A stretch of 64,000 bases of DNA from Lunatimonas lonarensis (lineage in GTDB: Bacteria; Bacteroidota; Bacteroidia; Cytophagales; Cyclobacteriaceae). Position numbers and translations under genes: made by a program. The stretch is from positions 38,691 to 102,690 of the forward strand of contig NZ_AQHR01000020.1 in NCBI RefSeq assembly GCF_000390185.1. Reading direction: 5' to 3'. The notes below the pieces were generated by a model. That model had not been told where the DNA came from and did not search any database. It saw only the letters and a program-made list of their open reading frames with translations. Positions 45,474 to 54,098 of the stretch are shown piece after piece; position 1 is the stretch's first letter, and the number at the start of each line of letters is the position of its first letter.

Positions 45474-47738
45474 TTACCGGCCACCCTGAGGTAAATGGGT
45501 AAGTAGGTACCTAAGCATGTAAAGCCTCATATGCACTTGGGTACCTTTCCCTTCGCTCAGACCATGGTCACGATTTGGATAGGCCATGTAGTCAAATGGT
45601 TTGCCCAGTTCGATCAAGCGATCCACCAATCCTTCGGTAATTTCAAGATGGGTGTTGGTCTCCCCTGTACCATGAATGATCAGCAGGTTGCCCTTGAGTC
45701 CCTCTGCAAAATTTATAGGAGCGGAATCACGATAACCTTGCGGATTGACCTCCGGTGTTTTCATATAAATCTCCTGAAACCATGCATTGTACAGGTGTGG
45801 TTGTGGCTTCGGTGCCACCGCAATTCCCATCTTATAGACCTCCGGTTTGCGAAACATCGCGTTGAGGGTATTTGAACCTCCGCCACTCCAGCCCCAGATT
45901 CCCACACGGTCTAGGTCAACGTAGGAATAGTTCCTTGCCAGTGCCTTTACACCTGCTGCCTGCTCTTCGGTAGATAGTGGCCCCAAACTTCCTGCGATGG
46001 CCCTGCGCCATGCGGCACCTTTCGGACAGGGCGTACCCCGGTTATCCATAGATACCACTAAATAACCAAGGTCGGCAACAATACGGTGGAAATCGGCCAT
46101 GGCATGTCCCCAGGAATCCATGACAGTTTGGGCATGTGGTTCGCCATACACAAAGACAAATACCGGGTACTTCAGCGATGGATCAAAATTCCTAGGCTTA
46201 ATTACCCATGCATCCATATTTATTCCATTGCCGATATCAAGGCTGATAAACTCCTTGGGCTGAGAATTCAGGCCATTCACTTTTTTCGTCAACTCCGCAT
46301 TATCCTCGAGTATTCGGACAACTTTATGATCCCCAAGGCTGACCAACTCGGTTAAAGGAGGTTTGTTGGCAGTCGAGTACGTATGAAATGCCCATTTGCC
46401 ATCAGGAGAGATGTCATAGCTATGAGTCCCCGGCTGATCCATAGGGGATATGCGTTCGGGTTTTCCTTTACCGTCGAGCCTTACACGATACAAATAGCGC
46501 TGGGTACCCTTGTCTGGTGATGCATAATAGTAAAACCATCCCCTGTCTTCATCCACTCCTACACGCCCGATAACATCATATTCTCCCGGTGTCAGCAATA
46601 CCTCCTTCTTTCCATCGCGGGAATGCAGGTAGGCATGTCTCCAGCCGTCCTTTTCAGTCAAGACGATAAAACTACGAAAGTTTTGCACCCAATCCACTCC
46701 CCCGTTGGTCCCGTAACTTGCTACCACCCAGGCCGGATCAGACTCCTCGTAGATAGTGGTAATCTTTCCCGTGGATACTTCGGCTAGTAAAAACTGCCTC
46801 TCGTCCCTAAAGCGGTTTCTTTTTTCAACCAAAACCTCCTCCGAATTCCCTGCCCAGCCAATCTCTCCCAAATAAAACCCCTCTTTCGGAACAGGTATTG
46901 ACAGCCACCTGGTTTCATTCCCTTCTAGGCCCAATACGCCTACCCGTAGCTTAGCAATGGCCCCACCGACTCTGGCGAATCGCTGTTCCCTTATCTCCGG
47001 ATAGGAAGGATCTACCGGAACAAGCGAAGCCCTAATGCTTACCGCAGATGCATCGGCCTGAACAAATGCTATCCGTTTACTATCCGGACTCCAAACCGCC
47101 CTTTCGTTGGAAATCGCTTCGAAATCGCCGTCAAAAGTAAGCTGCTTGGTTTCATTGGTTGTCAGATCATTGATGTATAGGTCTCCCTGTTTCGTAAAAA
47201 GAATTTGGTTTCCATCTGGGGAAATTTTACTGTTGGCTCCCGCTGTGACTTTTTCAATGCCTCCAGTGCTTCGTTCCAGCAACCAGAAAACCGAATTCGT
47301 AGCTTCTTCATCGTTACCCGCCAATTCAATTAGGATCTTGTCCCCATCCGCAGACAACACATAATTTTTGATTTGAAATGTGCCTTTATACCCGTGAGCT
47401 TCCAGTATTTCCTTGGAAAGAAGCATGGTGCGTTCACCACTGGATAAATCATACCATACAAGTGATCGGGTATCTCGTCCCGGCACATGCACAAGGTCAC
47501 AGTACCCCGACCCATCGGGAAGCCATCTTCCGCCAAATGCCTTAACCTGAAATCTATTTTCTTCAAAAATCTCTTTCAGTCTTGCCTCTGCGTGTTCCAA
47601 AGCATCCGCTTGGCTATACGATTGCCAATTCGTTGACTGCGCGTGGGTACCAGTTGGTAGCAACAGTGCCGGATACATGCACATTGCAATAATCAATGTA
47701 AGCGGTGTTATATTCCTTATCACGGTGCTCATAGTCAT
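45474..47738 (-). CDS. S9 family peptidase, dipeptidyl-peptidase IV-like
   Basis: Secreted prolyl-oligopeptidase-family enzyme, 754 residues with a signal peptide (about 12-33). An N-terminal eight-bladed propeller (FGGRWLPDGSGYCDLVHV, ISPDGNQILFTKQGDLYI, RAVWSPDSKRIAFVQ) precedes an alpha/beta hydrolase domain: GIWGWSGGGSNT with Ser618, HGTGETNTHLE and NRDHGLS with His725. The residue aligned with catalytic Asp708 of human DPP4 is Glu693 (DPP4 has HGTAD, here HGTGE; spacing to His is 32 in both). The gene is 29 bases upstream of the GH123-like gene and 65 after the M1 peptidase gene. Confidence 0.88.
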   Translation of the reverse strand: MTMSTVIRNITPLTLIIAMCMYPALLLPTGTHAQSTNWQSYSQADALEHAEARLKEIFEENRFQVKAFGGRWLPDGSGYCDLVHVPGRDTRSLVWYDLSSGERTMLLSKEILEAHGYKGTFQIKNYVLSADGDKILIELAGNDEEATNSVFWLLERSTGGIEKVTAGANSKISPDGNQILFTKQGDLYINDLTTNETKQLTFDGDFEAISNERAVWSPDSKRIAFVQADASAVSIRASLVPVDPSYPEIREQRFARVGGAIAKLRVGVLGLEGNETRWLSIPVPKEGFYLGEIGWAGNSEEVLVEKRNRFRDERQFLLAEVSTGKITTIYEESDPAWVVASYGTNGGVDWVQNFRSFIVLTEKDGWRHAYLHSRDGKKEVLLTPGEYDVIGRVGVDEDRGWFYYYASPDKGTQRYLYRVRLDGKGKPERISPMDQPGTHSYDISPDGKWAFHTYSTANKPPLTELVSLGDHKVVRILEDNAELTKKVNGLNSQPKEFISLDIGNGINMDAWVIKPRNFDPSLKYPVFVFVYGEPHAQTVMDSWGHAMADFHRIVADLGYLVVSMDNRGTPCPKGAAWRRAIAGSLGPLSTEEQAAGVKALARNYSYVDLDRVGIWGWSGGGSNTLNAMFRKPEVYKMGIAVAPKPQPHLYNAWFQEIYMKTPEVNPQGYRDSAPINFAEGLKGNLLIIHGTGETNTHLEITEGLVDRLIELGKPFDYMAYPNRDHGLSEGKGTQVHMRLYMLRYLLTHLPQGGR

Positions 47739-47803
47739 GTCAAAACCAGGTGAATTACATTGATCGGTACCTTGTTAAATTATAAATAGCAACGCTACAC
47801 CCG

Positions 47804-49936
47804 TCAGTTAGCTTTACGAATCTGCTCCATGGCCTGCTCTGCGGCGTTCTTCAATGTATTGCGCGGAGACCTAACCTTGGCCGCTTCACCGAGAAAACGT
47901 AGTTGCGAGGAATTGCCGATCTCACCAATGGCTATCAATGCCTGCGCCTTTACGAGATAGCTTTCATCCGTTTCGTATATCCTCCTGAAATTGCCCAGCA
48001 TGGACGGATCCTTCAATTTGCCCAACGCATTTACCGACGCCGCCCTGACCTTGGAGCTGCGATCGCCAGCTCCCTCTAAAAACGCCGCTTTATGGCTATT
48101 TCGATGGAATTCTGACAGACGCTGTACGGCTGCCTCCCTTACGGCCCAGAATTCATCCTGCTTTGATAGTTCATTCCATTTTTGTATCGTTTTCGGTGAA
48201 TCGTTAAAAGCTCTCAATTGATCAACGGCCCACAACCTACCGGTCATGTCGTCATTTTCCACCTGAAACAAGAGCTCTTCCTCGGACTGCGGATAGGTCA
48301 ATTCTTTGAGCAGGTAGTTGCCTTCGTCAAAACGTACCAATAGTGGGGCTTCGTCGAATTTGAATTCAAATTTTTCAACCGCCTCGTTCAACCAGACTTT
48401 TTCCACCGTTTTTCCGCCCGGATGGTAAAACCCAAGCTGCACAGGAATACGATAGATGGGGACACGATCCCATTTGTCCTGTGTCTGTTTGATTTCTACG
48501 GATAGGGTCTTGGTAGCTTCATTCCATCGTTTGGTCACTTCAAAAACGGCATGCCCAGGTTTAAACAGAAACTGCTCGAAAAACCAGTCCATGTTTTTTC
48601 CACTGACGTCTTTCACACACTGCATAAAATCTTGGGTGCTTACTGCCTGAAATTCATGACGATGCAAGAATTCGCTAATCACCCTGAAAAAGGTTTCATC
48701 CCCCAACACAAACCGAAGCATATGCAGTACGGCAGCCCCCTTCGGATAGGCGTGGCTATCAAAGTTGTCCCCGGGGCTTTCGTATTGGGCAAAAACGATG
48801 GGCCGCATATACCGGTTTTGCGCCTCCCGCAGGTAGGCACCCTGTTTTCTCACCAAGTCAAAGGCTGCCTCATCCTCACCCCAATCAAATCGCTTGTACA
48901 GATAATCGGAATAGGTGGCAAAACTTTCGTTGATCCAGTTATGCTCCCAACTTCTACAGGTTACGAGGTCACCCCACCACTGATGGGCGATTTCGTGGGC
49001 AATGATACCTTCAAAGGAAAAATCGATTTCTTCCTGTTTCGTAGTCACAGCCCCCTCTCCGAGCAGTGATGCCGATGTGGCCTCTGCACCTCCGCCCTGA
49101 TGCGTTGAGATCACTTGATCGTACTTTTCCCATGGATAGTCATACCCATAAATCCTGTTAAAAAAATCTATTATATAGGGCGTTTTGGCAAAGGATCTTT
49201 TGGCATCTTGCTCATGCCGTGGATAGACCCAGTAGTTTACCGGCAGCGCACCCAAGGAATCTTCAATAACGGTGTATGCGGCTATACTTAGGTTGATCAG
49301 GTACGTAGAATGGGGCTTGTTTTGCTTCCAATGGTAGGTGTGTTTTCCTCTTTCCTTATCTTCGGATATTCCGATCAATTCTCCGTTGGACAGCACCTTA
49401 AGGTTGTTGTCAACGGTTACGATCATTTCCTGTGTCACTTTGTCGTGCGGATAGTCGTAGCAGGGTATCCACTGCCTGGCCTGATTGGGCCAACAATCCG
49501 AGGAAACCTGGAAAGGGTTCGTTTCGGTTTGATCGATAAATTTTAGGCCTGAAACCTGCTCCCTAAGAGCGTATTTCACGGTAAAGGTCAGGGTATCGCT
49601 GTGCGAATACGAACGTGCAAGTTCTATGTGCAGTTTATCCTTGCCCTGCTTATAGGAAAGCGGGAACCCTCTGCTGTCAAGCACATCGCTTACTTCCAAC
49701 GAAACCGCATCCAAGGTCACCCGCTTCAAATCACTTCTCAGTGGAGTCAACGTGATGGTATTCTGTCCGGTCAATTGTTTCTGCTGAACATCCACGTCCA
49801 GCATGACCTTATAGTGAAGCGCGTCAAAGTCCCTGTCCGGTTCGAAGGTCAACGGCCGTTGGTATACATCCACCTGTTGGGCGATTAATCCACTAGGTAC
49901 GGCTAACCAAAAAAGTAAAACTACGAGATGTTTCAT
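47804..49936 (-). CDS. M1 family zinc aminopeptidase with C-terminal HEAT-like repeats
   Basis: Secreted gluzincin aminopeptidase of 710 residues with signal peptide 1-20. The zinc site is HEIAHQWWGD (His314, His318) with Glu337 in NWINESFA, spacing HEXXH-18-E. The exopeptidase loop is GGGAEATSAS (281-290), an atypical GxMEN with Ala for Met. The C terminus (about 570-705) has HEAT-type helical repeats (VRAASVNALGKL, LVKAQALIAIGEIGN). It removes N-terminal residues from peptides, probably in the periplasm. It lies 29 bases before the M24 gene in a shared peptidase operon. Confidence 0.92.
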   Translation of the reverse strand: MKHLVVLLFWLAVPSGLIAQQVDVYQRPLTFEPDRDFDALHYKVMLDVDVQQKQLTGQNTITLTPLRSDLKRVTLDAVSLEVSDVLDSRGFPLSYKQGKDKLHIELARSYSHSDTLTFTVKYALREQVSGLKFIDQTETNPFQVSSDCWPNQARQWIPCYDYPHDKVTQEMIVTVDNNLKVLSNGELIGISEDKERGKHTYHWKQNKPHSTYLINLSIAAYTVIEDSLGALPVNYWVYPRHEQDAKRSFAKTPYIIDFFNRIYGYDYPWEKYDQVISTHQGGGAEATSASLLGEGAVTTKQEEIDFSFEGIIAHEIAHQWWGDLVTCRSWEHNWINESFATYSDYLYKRFDWGEDEAAFDLVRKQGAYLREAQNRYMRPIVFAQYESPGDNFDSHAYPKGAAVLHMLRFVLGDETFFRVISEFLHRHEFQAVSTQDFMQCVKDVSGKNMDWFFEQFLFKPGHAVFEVTKRWNEATKTLSVEIKQTQDKWDRVPIYRIPVQLGFYHPGGKTVEKVWLNEAVEKFEFKFDEAPLLVRFDEGNYLLKELTYPQSEEELLFQVENDDMTGRLWAVDQLRAFNDSPKTIQKWNELSKQDEFWAVREAAVQRLSEFHRNSHKAAFLEGAGDRSSKVRAASVNALGKLKDPSMLGNFRRIYETDESYLVKAQALIAIGEIGNSSQLRFLGEAAKVRSPRNTLKNAAEQAMEQIRKAN

Positions 49937-49965
49937 CTGACTTTCTGATAAAAGATGGTTTCTAA

Positions 49966-51315
49966 TTAATTGTCCTTCATAAATGCCTCTATTTCATCTA
50001 CCGTACGGGGCAGGCCTGCGGATAGGATTTCACAGCCGTCTTCGGTGATCACCACCGTATCTTCGATGCGAATACCCGTTACATCATCGGCTTTGCCCAT
50101 GATGTCGCAGGCGAAGACAAATCCAGGCTGAAGGGGCTCTCCCCGATCGAAATTCAGCATCCGGTCGTGCACGGCCATACCAATACTGTGGTTAAATCCG
50201 CCGTCGCGCGTCCACAACCTGAACCGCGGCTCGCTGGGGTCAAAGCCCATTTTTTCGAGCTCCTTTTTCACCGCGTTGCCGATCTCCGTCAGTGAGACCC
50301 CGGGGCGGTACATTCCTTGGCATATTTCCCTGATAAAAAGCCCCAGTTCATAGATCTCCCGCTGTGTGTCGGAAAACTTGCCACTTGCGGGAAAGGTAGT
50401 GGAAACGTCGGATGCATAATAGGACACATTTGCTCCGCCATCAAGAATGATAAAGTCCTTTTCCCCCAATATGCGGTCGTATTGCATGTAATGGCCATAA
50501 GCGTGGTTTTTATCCGACATGATGATGGTGCCAAAGGCCAGTCCCTTGGCGCCTCCTGACATGGTAACCTGCTGGAAGAGGGCTGCCAGTTCAAGTTCCG
50601 GCACGCCGGGGCGGGTAGCTTTCATCACCGCTTTGTGGGCTTTTACTGAAAGCTGGGACGCTTCACGGATCAGATCTATTTCGGCCTTTGATTTGAACTT
50701 TCTCAGTTCCCAGACAAAAGGGGTGCAATTCTCCACGTTGTTTTCAGGAAAGCGTTCATTTAAAACCGCTACGAACTGCATTTCACGAGTCAGCCGGCCA
50801 TCCCATTCGTTGTCGGTCACGGTACGTTTGAATGCATTGAATGTTTCCATTGAGTTTTCGCCAATATGTTCCTCCGGGCTAAATGGCGTATAAATGACTG
50901 TCGTTTTTGTAAGCCTGCTTTTTAGCACTTCGGAAAAATCCTCGTAGGGACGGTAGTGCTCTATCCCTGTGATTTTTACCGGCTCCCTCACGAGCTCTAG
51001 GGAAATGTTTTCGCCGTCGGCATGGTGCTCATCGATGGTAAAAAACAGGGTAGACTCCCGCTTTTCCCCATCCACGATAAGGATGGCGTCGGGAATCTCT
51101 ACCCCGGCAAAGTACATCATGTTATTGTACTGGGTAAAGGGTAACCCTACGAGGGATTCGGATGCGCCTCTGAAGATGGCAATTCCATCGGGGATTTTGT
51201 CCATCAGTTTTTCCCTGCGGGCTCGGTATTCTTCTTTTTCGAAGATCAACTGAGCCCGAAGCTCACAAACTGAGAGTAAAAGAAGCAGTGCAAACAGTAG
51301 CGTGGATTTAAGCAT
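49966..51315 (-). CDS. M24B family Xaa-Pro aminopeptidase
   Basis: Pita-bread metallopeptidase of 449 residues that removes an N-terminal residue before proline. A signal peptide (1-22, ending CELRAQ) suggests export, unusual for PepP and typical for Bacteroidota homologues. The creatinase-type N domain (PDGIAIFRGASESLVGLPF) is followed by the two-metal site: FIILDGGANVSYYASDVSTT, FNHSIGMAVHD and GIRIEDTVVITEDG supply the Asp, Asp, His and Glu ligands. It is first in the operon that continues with M1, S9, GH123-like and GH106 genes. Confidence 0.9.
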   Translation of the reverse strand: MLKSTLLFALLLLLSVCELRAQLIFEKEEYRARREKLMDKIPDGIAIFRGASESLVGLPFTQYNNMMYFAGVEIPDAILIVDGEKRESTLFFTIDEHHADGENISLELVREPVKITGIEHYRPYEDFSEVLKSRLTKTTVIYTPFSPEEHIGENSMETFNAFKRTVTDNEWDGRLTREMQFVAVLNERFPENNVENCTPFVWELRKFKSKAEIDLIREASQLSVKAHKAVMKATRPGVPELELAALFQQVTMSGGAKGLAFGTIIMSDKNHAYGHYMQYDRILGEKDFIILDGGANVSYYASDVSTTFPASGKFSDTQREIYELGLFIREICQGMYRPGVSLTEIGNAVKKELEKMGFDPSEPRFRLWTRDGGFNHSIGMAVHDRMLNFDRGEPLQPGFVFACDIMGKADDVTGIRIEDTVVITEDGCEILSAGLPRTVDEIEAFMKDN

Positions 51316-51361
51316 ACATTAATTGATTGTTGTCATTGAATGGGGTAAAACGTGATTTTCA

Positions 51362-51408
51362 ATTTCAAACAAACTGACCGTCTCGGCAGAATAGCGTCAG
51401 TTTGAAAT
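51362..51408. promoter_or_regulatory. inverted repeat upstream of the M24 peptidase operon
   Basis: ATTTCAAACAAACTGAC (51362-51378) and GTCAGTTTGAAAT (51396-51408) are inverted copies apart from a four-base insertion (AAAC) in the left arm. They lie 47-93 bases upstream of the M24 start, where an operator or leader hairpin would be. Confidence 0.4.
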
Positions 51409-51662
51409 CAAGAAATAAAATTACAGGATTTGCAGGGGTTACCATTCAAGCATCTTAACCAAAAAATATGGTATCTTAACGAATGCTACCAGACTTACTA
51501 GGCGGTCGGCAAACCTGCCAAGGGGCTCCTCGTGGCATCAGTTATTTCAAATGTCCGTCCTAAGGGCATTGGCCAATGCCAAGGCCTATAAGAACAATAC
51601 CCCTGGATGGCAGCGATCCATCCCACAGCAGTTAGCACTTGAGATACAAAGACGAAACCCGC

Positions 51663-51925
51663 GAGCCCGAAGGGCTCAAACAACAATAACCCCGGGTGAC
51701 AACCCGGGGCAGACTAGCTACACCCTCAACCCCAACCCCGAAGCGGGTTGAACATCAGCCGTGAAGCCTACAAGCAGATACCACCTACTAACCAAACCAA
51801 TCATCATTGCAGATCGCAATCAGATCCGCAGCACTATTCAACCCCTAACAGGGTTGGATACAAGTGTACATCCCATGCCCGTGGGTTAACACCCACGGTT
51901 ATTGTCGTAGCGGCCCTTCAGGCCG
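51663..51925. repeat. hairpin unit 1 (A-B-C-D-E-F)
   Basis: Complete unit: A 51663-51677, B 51690-51709, C 51733-51750, D 51839-51856, E 51879-51898, F 51911-51925. GTAG at 51907-51910 lies directly before hairpin F. From C to the end of F it looks identical to unit 2. Confidence 0.85.
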
Positions 51926-52112
51926 AAGAAAAGCCAAAAGAGTCACTTTAGCATTTACAAGGTGCCACAGAATCCTAAAATCTACTATCCAAGTCTAAGC
52001 GCATTCCATTTCGGCAAAGCCCCAGGCATCGAACAACCACTTCAATAATAACCCTGGTAGCACCTATCCATCCCACAGCAGTTAGCACTTGAGATACAAA
52101 GACGACGCTCCC

Positions 52113-52374
52113 AAGCCCGAAGGGCTCAAACAACAATAACCCCGGGTGACAACCCGGGGAGATTAGCTACTCCCTCCACCCCAACCCCGAAGCGGGTTGA
52201 ACATCAGCCGTGAAGCCTACAAGCAGATACCACCTACTAACCAAACCAATCATCATTGCAGATCGCAATCAGATCCGCAGCACTATTCAACCCCTAACAG
52301 GGTTGGATACAAGTGTACATCCCATGCCCGTGGGTTAACACCCACGGTTATTGTCGTAGCGGCCCTTCAGGCCG
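52113..52374. repeat. hairpin unit 2 (A-F), directly upstream of the transposase
   Basis: Complete unit: A 52113-52127, B 52140-52159, C 52182-52199, D 52288-52305, E 52328-52347, F 52360-52374, with GTAG at 52356-52359. The transposase start is 110 bases after F. A here is AAGCCC-GAA-GGGCTC, one mismatch at the stem base. Confidence 0.85.
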
Positions 52375-52432
52375 AAGGCACAAAGGTAACATCCACAATT
52401 TTTTTATTTCCACTATTCCCAATCACTTAGAT

Positions 52433-52453
52433 ACCACTTTTAAGTGGTTTTTT
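52433..52453 (+). terminator. terminator just upstream of tnpA
   Basis: ACCACTT-TT-AAGTGGT (52433-52448) followed by five T residues. It sits 31 bases before the transposase ATG and would stop transcription entering from upstream. IS200 elements are known to carry such a left-end terminator. Confidence 0.7.
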
Positions 52454-52484
52454 AGTAATTTGATGAATAAAATTCTCAAAGATA

Positions 52485-52934
52485 ATGGGCACATACAAAC
52501 AAATCCTCTACCACTTCGTCATCGGAACCAAAAACCGCGAGTACACCATACCGGATGAATATTGCGAAGAACTCTACCGGTACATTTGGGGCATCGTAAA
52601 GAACAAGGACTGCACCCTATATCAAATTAACGGATCCGGAGATCATCTCCATCTTTTAACTGATTTACACCCAACCATTGCGTTGGCAAGTTTTATCAAA
52701 GACATCAAAGTAGCGAGTAGCAAATGGTTAAGAGAACACGATAAATTCCCTTCATGGAACTCTTGGGGAGATGGTTATGGAGCCTTCACTTGTTCTTACC
52801 GCGATAAGAACTTAATTACCAACTACATCAAAAAACAAAAAGAGCACCACAAGAGCGAGGCGTTTCTCGACGAATATAGGAGATTACTAAAGGAGAATGG
52901 CGTAGAATTCAATGAAAGATACCTTTTAGGCTAG
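52485..52934 (+). CDS. tnpA: IS200-like / REP-associated Y1 tyrosine transposase
   Basis: Single-strand DNA transposase of 149 residues (Y1/HUH family, PF01797 type). The HUH motif is GDHLHLL (His54, His56) and the likely nucleophile is Tyr114 in ITNYIKKQKEHH. The C-terminal LLKENGVEFNERYLLG is typical of the Bacteroidota group. The gene is intact. It is bounded by complete hairpin unit 2 on the left and a degenerate E-F-like element on the right (about 52999-53037), and lacks tnpB. This arrangement fits a RAYT that mobilises or maintains the surrounding hairpin repeats better than a plain IS200. Confidence 0.88.
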   Translation: MGTYKQILYHFVIGTKNREYTIPDEYCEELYRYIWGIVKNKDCTLYQINGSGDHLHLLTDLHPTIALASFIKDIKVASSKWLREHDKFPSWNSWGDGYGAFTCSYRDKNLITNYIKKQKEHHKSEAFLDEYRRLLKENGVEFNERYLLG

Positions 52935-52998
52935 TTTCCGTCTCTGACCTTTCCGACACCAATAGGCGACTCCCTGACTATTTCTCCACCAAGGACTG

Positions 52999-53037
52999 GC
53001 AATACAGTTATTGTTGTAGTCGCCCGCTAGGCCAGGG
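52999..53037. repeat. degenerate E-F-type element downstream of tnpA
   Basis: GTTATTGTTGTAG (53007-53019) followed by a small GCC-loop-GGC hairpin matches the spacer, GTAG and hairpin F of the full units, but hairpin E is lost. It bounds the transposase on the right. Confidence 0.6.
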
Positions 53038-53235
53038 AGAAAGCTAAAATCTAGCAGAATTTTATCCTTTTGGCGATGGATGGATAGGCAGGATCCAACA
53101 GTGAGTCCCATAACAGATTATATGCAGCCCAAAAACAACGTCATACAAGCCCTTGGGGCTCAAACAATAATAATCCCGTGTAGCAGCGATCCATCTCACA
53201 GCAATTTGGGCTTGAGATAAAAAGACGACACCCGC

Positions 53236-53429
53236 GAGCCCGAAGGGCTCAAACAACAATAACCCCGGGTGACAACCCGGGGCAGACTAGCTACCCCCTC
53301 TACCCCAACCCCGAAGCGGGTTGAACCTCTGCCGTAAAGCCTACAAGCAGATACCACCTACTAACCAAAGCAATCATCATTGTAGATCGCAATCAGCTCA
53401 GCAGCATTATTCAACCCCTCGCAGGGTTG
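53236..53429. repeat. hairpin unit 3 (A-B-C-D, truncated)
   Basis: A 53236-53250, B 53263-53282, C 53306-53323, D 53412-53429. E and F are missing; directly after D the sequence continues as the lead-in of unit 4. A degenerate A-B (CAAGCCC, then GGGGCTC) precedes it at about 53147-53180. Confidence 0.75.
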
Positions 53430-53449
53430 GATACAAAGACGACACCCGC

Positions 53450-53713
53450 GAGCCCGAAGGGCTCAAACAATAATAACCCCGGGTGACAACCCGGGGCAGA
53501 CTAGCTACCCCCTCTACCCCAACCCCGAAGCGGGTTGAACCTCTGCCGTGAAGCCTATAAGCAGATTACCACCTACTAACCAAACCAATCATCATTGCAG
53601 ATCGCAATCAGCCCAGCAGCATTATTCAACCCCTAACAGGGTTGGATACAAGTGTACATCCCATGCCCGTGGGTTAACACCCACGGTTATTGTTGTAGCG
53701 GCCCTTCAGGCCG
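53450..53713. repeat. hairpin unit 4 (A-F)
   Basis: A 53450-53464, B 53477-53496, C 53520-53537, D 53627-53644, E 53667-53686, F 53699-53713, with GTAG at 53695-53698. Together with the following sequence it is a near-identical direct repeat of unit 1 and its flank, offset by 1,788 bases. Confidence 0.85.
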
Positions 53714-53900
53714 AAGAAAAGCCAAAAGATTCACTTTAGCATTTACAAGGTGCCACAGAATCCTAAAATCTACTATCCAAGTCTAAGCGCATTCCATTTC
53801 GGCAAAGCCCCAGGCATCGAACAACCACTTCAATAATAACCCTGGTAGCACCTATCCATCCCACAGCAGTTAGCACTTGAGATACAAAGACGACGCTCCC

Positions 53901-53988
53901 AAGCCCGAAGGGCTCAAACAACAATAACCCCGGGTGACAACCCGGGGCAGACTAGCTACAGCCTCAACCCCAACCCCTAAGCGGGTTG
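53901..53988. repeat. hairpin unit 5 (A-B-C, truncated)
   Basis: A 53901-53915, B 53928-53947, C 53971-53988, then unique sequence leading to the S10 peptidase stop. The lead-in matches that of unit 2. Confidence 0.75.
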
Positions 53989-54098
53989 AATCATTTTTAG
54001 ACTGCTTAGGAAAACAAACTACCTACCAAAACCCATGACAGGACTGGCTTGGTCTAACATATGGAAAGAGTAGAACTTAAACTTATGAATAGCCTACC

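Larger units (their letters stand above)
51480..54000. repeat. repeat island: nested REP-like hairpin units around a Y1 transposase
   Basis: This region holds five copies, some partial, of a unit made of six hairpins in fixed order, here called A to F. A is GAGCCC-GAA-GGGCTC. B is CCCCGGGT-GACA-ACCCGGGG. C is a CAACCC/GGGTTG stem. D is CAACCC with GGGTTG. E is CCGTGGGT-TAAC-ACCCACGG. F is CGGCC with GGCCG. D, E and F are the reverse-oriented counterparts of C, B and A. The arrangement and the adjacent transposase are typical of REP/BIME families with RAYT genes. Open frames within the repeats are not genes. Confidence 0.85.

Noticed and set aside
51551..53739. Several open frames of 60-80 codons inside the repeat island, including identical copies at 51748-51951 and 52197-52430.
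   Set aside because: They run through the hairpin repeats, copy exactly with them, and occur on both strands. They are by-products of the repeats, not genes.
51480..54000. Tandem-looking repeats that could suggest a CRISPR array.
   Set aside because: The units are about 260 bases with internal hairpins, spacing is irregular, there are no short unique spacers of constant length, and no cas genes are present.
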